Source: Lachnospiraceae bacterium UBA1759
Lineage (GTDB): Bacteria; Bacillota; Clostridia; Lachnospirales; Lachnospiraceae
Assembly (NCBI GenBank): GCA_002315555.1
Contig: DCHF01000042.1
Location: forward strand, 11,527-73,175
Direction of reading: 5' to 3'
Length of the DNA stretch: 61,649 bases
Positions 61,606-61,649 of the stretch are shown in pieces. The notes beneath the pieces were generated by a model, which was given only the letters and a program-made list of their open reading frames with translations, made no database searches and was not told the DNA's origin. Positions within the stretch are counted from its first letter, which is position 1. The number at the start of each line of letters is the position of its first letter. The translations under genes and the position numbers were made by a program.

Positions 61606-61649
61606 TGTCGTTGACGGATCGGTGAAAAGTCATGACCACCCGTCAAACG
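61606..61649 (+). other. Inverted repeat at the right edge
   Basis: GTTGACGG and CCGTCAAAC lie about 22 bases apart, with GGTG/CACC able to pair inside. The window ends before it can be judged as a terminator or RNA element. The 88 bases between ribU and it show no gene. Confidence 0.3.

Overview
The window reads as the chromosome of a moderately high-GC anaerobic Bacillota of the class Clostridia, most likely a Lachnospiraceae relative. The signs are the IspH-ribosomal S1 fusion, the priA-def-fmt-rsmB-rlmN-prpC-prkC-rsgA-rpe operon, the mcsA-mcsB-clpC-radA block, stand-alone ECF vitamin transporter subunits behind TPP and FMN riboswitches, and MscL with a zinc ribbon tail. Nearly every gene is on the minus strand; only tRNA-Glu, thiT, an MBL-fold hydrolase and ribU are on the plus strand. 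Family names and residue roles come from recognition of motifs, not from searches.

Region by region. 1-7322 (minus): murC, an NlpC/P60 hydrolase, a rhomboid-like membrane protein, an HI0933-type flavoprotein, cmk and the ispH-S1 fusion, which runs off the left edge. 7399-14387: a competence operon comEA - response regulator - histidine kinase - GerMN lipoprotein - comEC - holA. 14422-26602: one long translation and cell-wall signalling operon from priA down to a PrsA-like foldase, with a promoter and a terminator visible. 26606-30700: an accessory island in which four consecutive genes are each broken by a small lesion: an MFS transporter, an HTH-TPR regulator, an FKBP/trigger-factor-like lipoprotein and a 5'-truncated S1-family serine protease. 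30715-31717: upp and an isolated tRNA-Glu. 31761-37449: radA, clpC, mcsB and mcsA, without ctsR. 37477-42197: a surface or membrane protein with a Ser/Glu/Lys-rich stalk, a cation diffusion facilitator, the TPP riboswitch with thiT, and an amphipathic helical-repeat protein. 42225-45839: a FecBCD-type ABC transporter with a CbiK-like chelatase. 45879-53351: mscL, then miaB-mutS-mutL and a DUF6062-like gene. 53371-59673: membrane and cell-wall genes (an anchored Thr/Glu-rich protein, an esterase-like hydrolase, a DUF4153 - XRE - DUF2975 module, a DUF3810-like HExxH protein, a VanX-type dipeptidase). 59744-61649: the MBL-fold hydrolase, then the FMN riboswitch with ribU.

The points I find most worth checking are: the internal Shine-Dalgarno inside ispH-S1; the two-component system embedded between comEA and comEC; an McsB homologue with substitutions at several positions I expect to be catalytic, in an operon without ctsR and with a perfect palindrome before mcsA; the decaying island; and dyad symmetries lying over the promoters near 55.2 kb and 57.7 kb. 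I do not see a CRISPR array, an insertion sequence, prophage genes or a recognisable new defence system.
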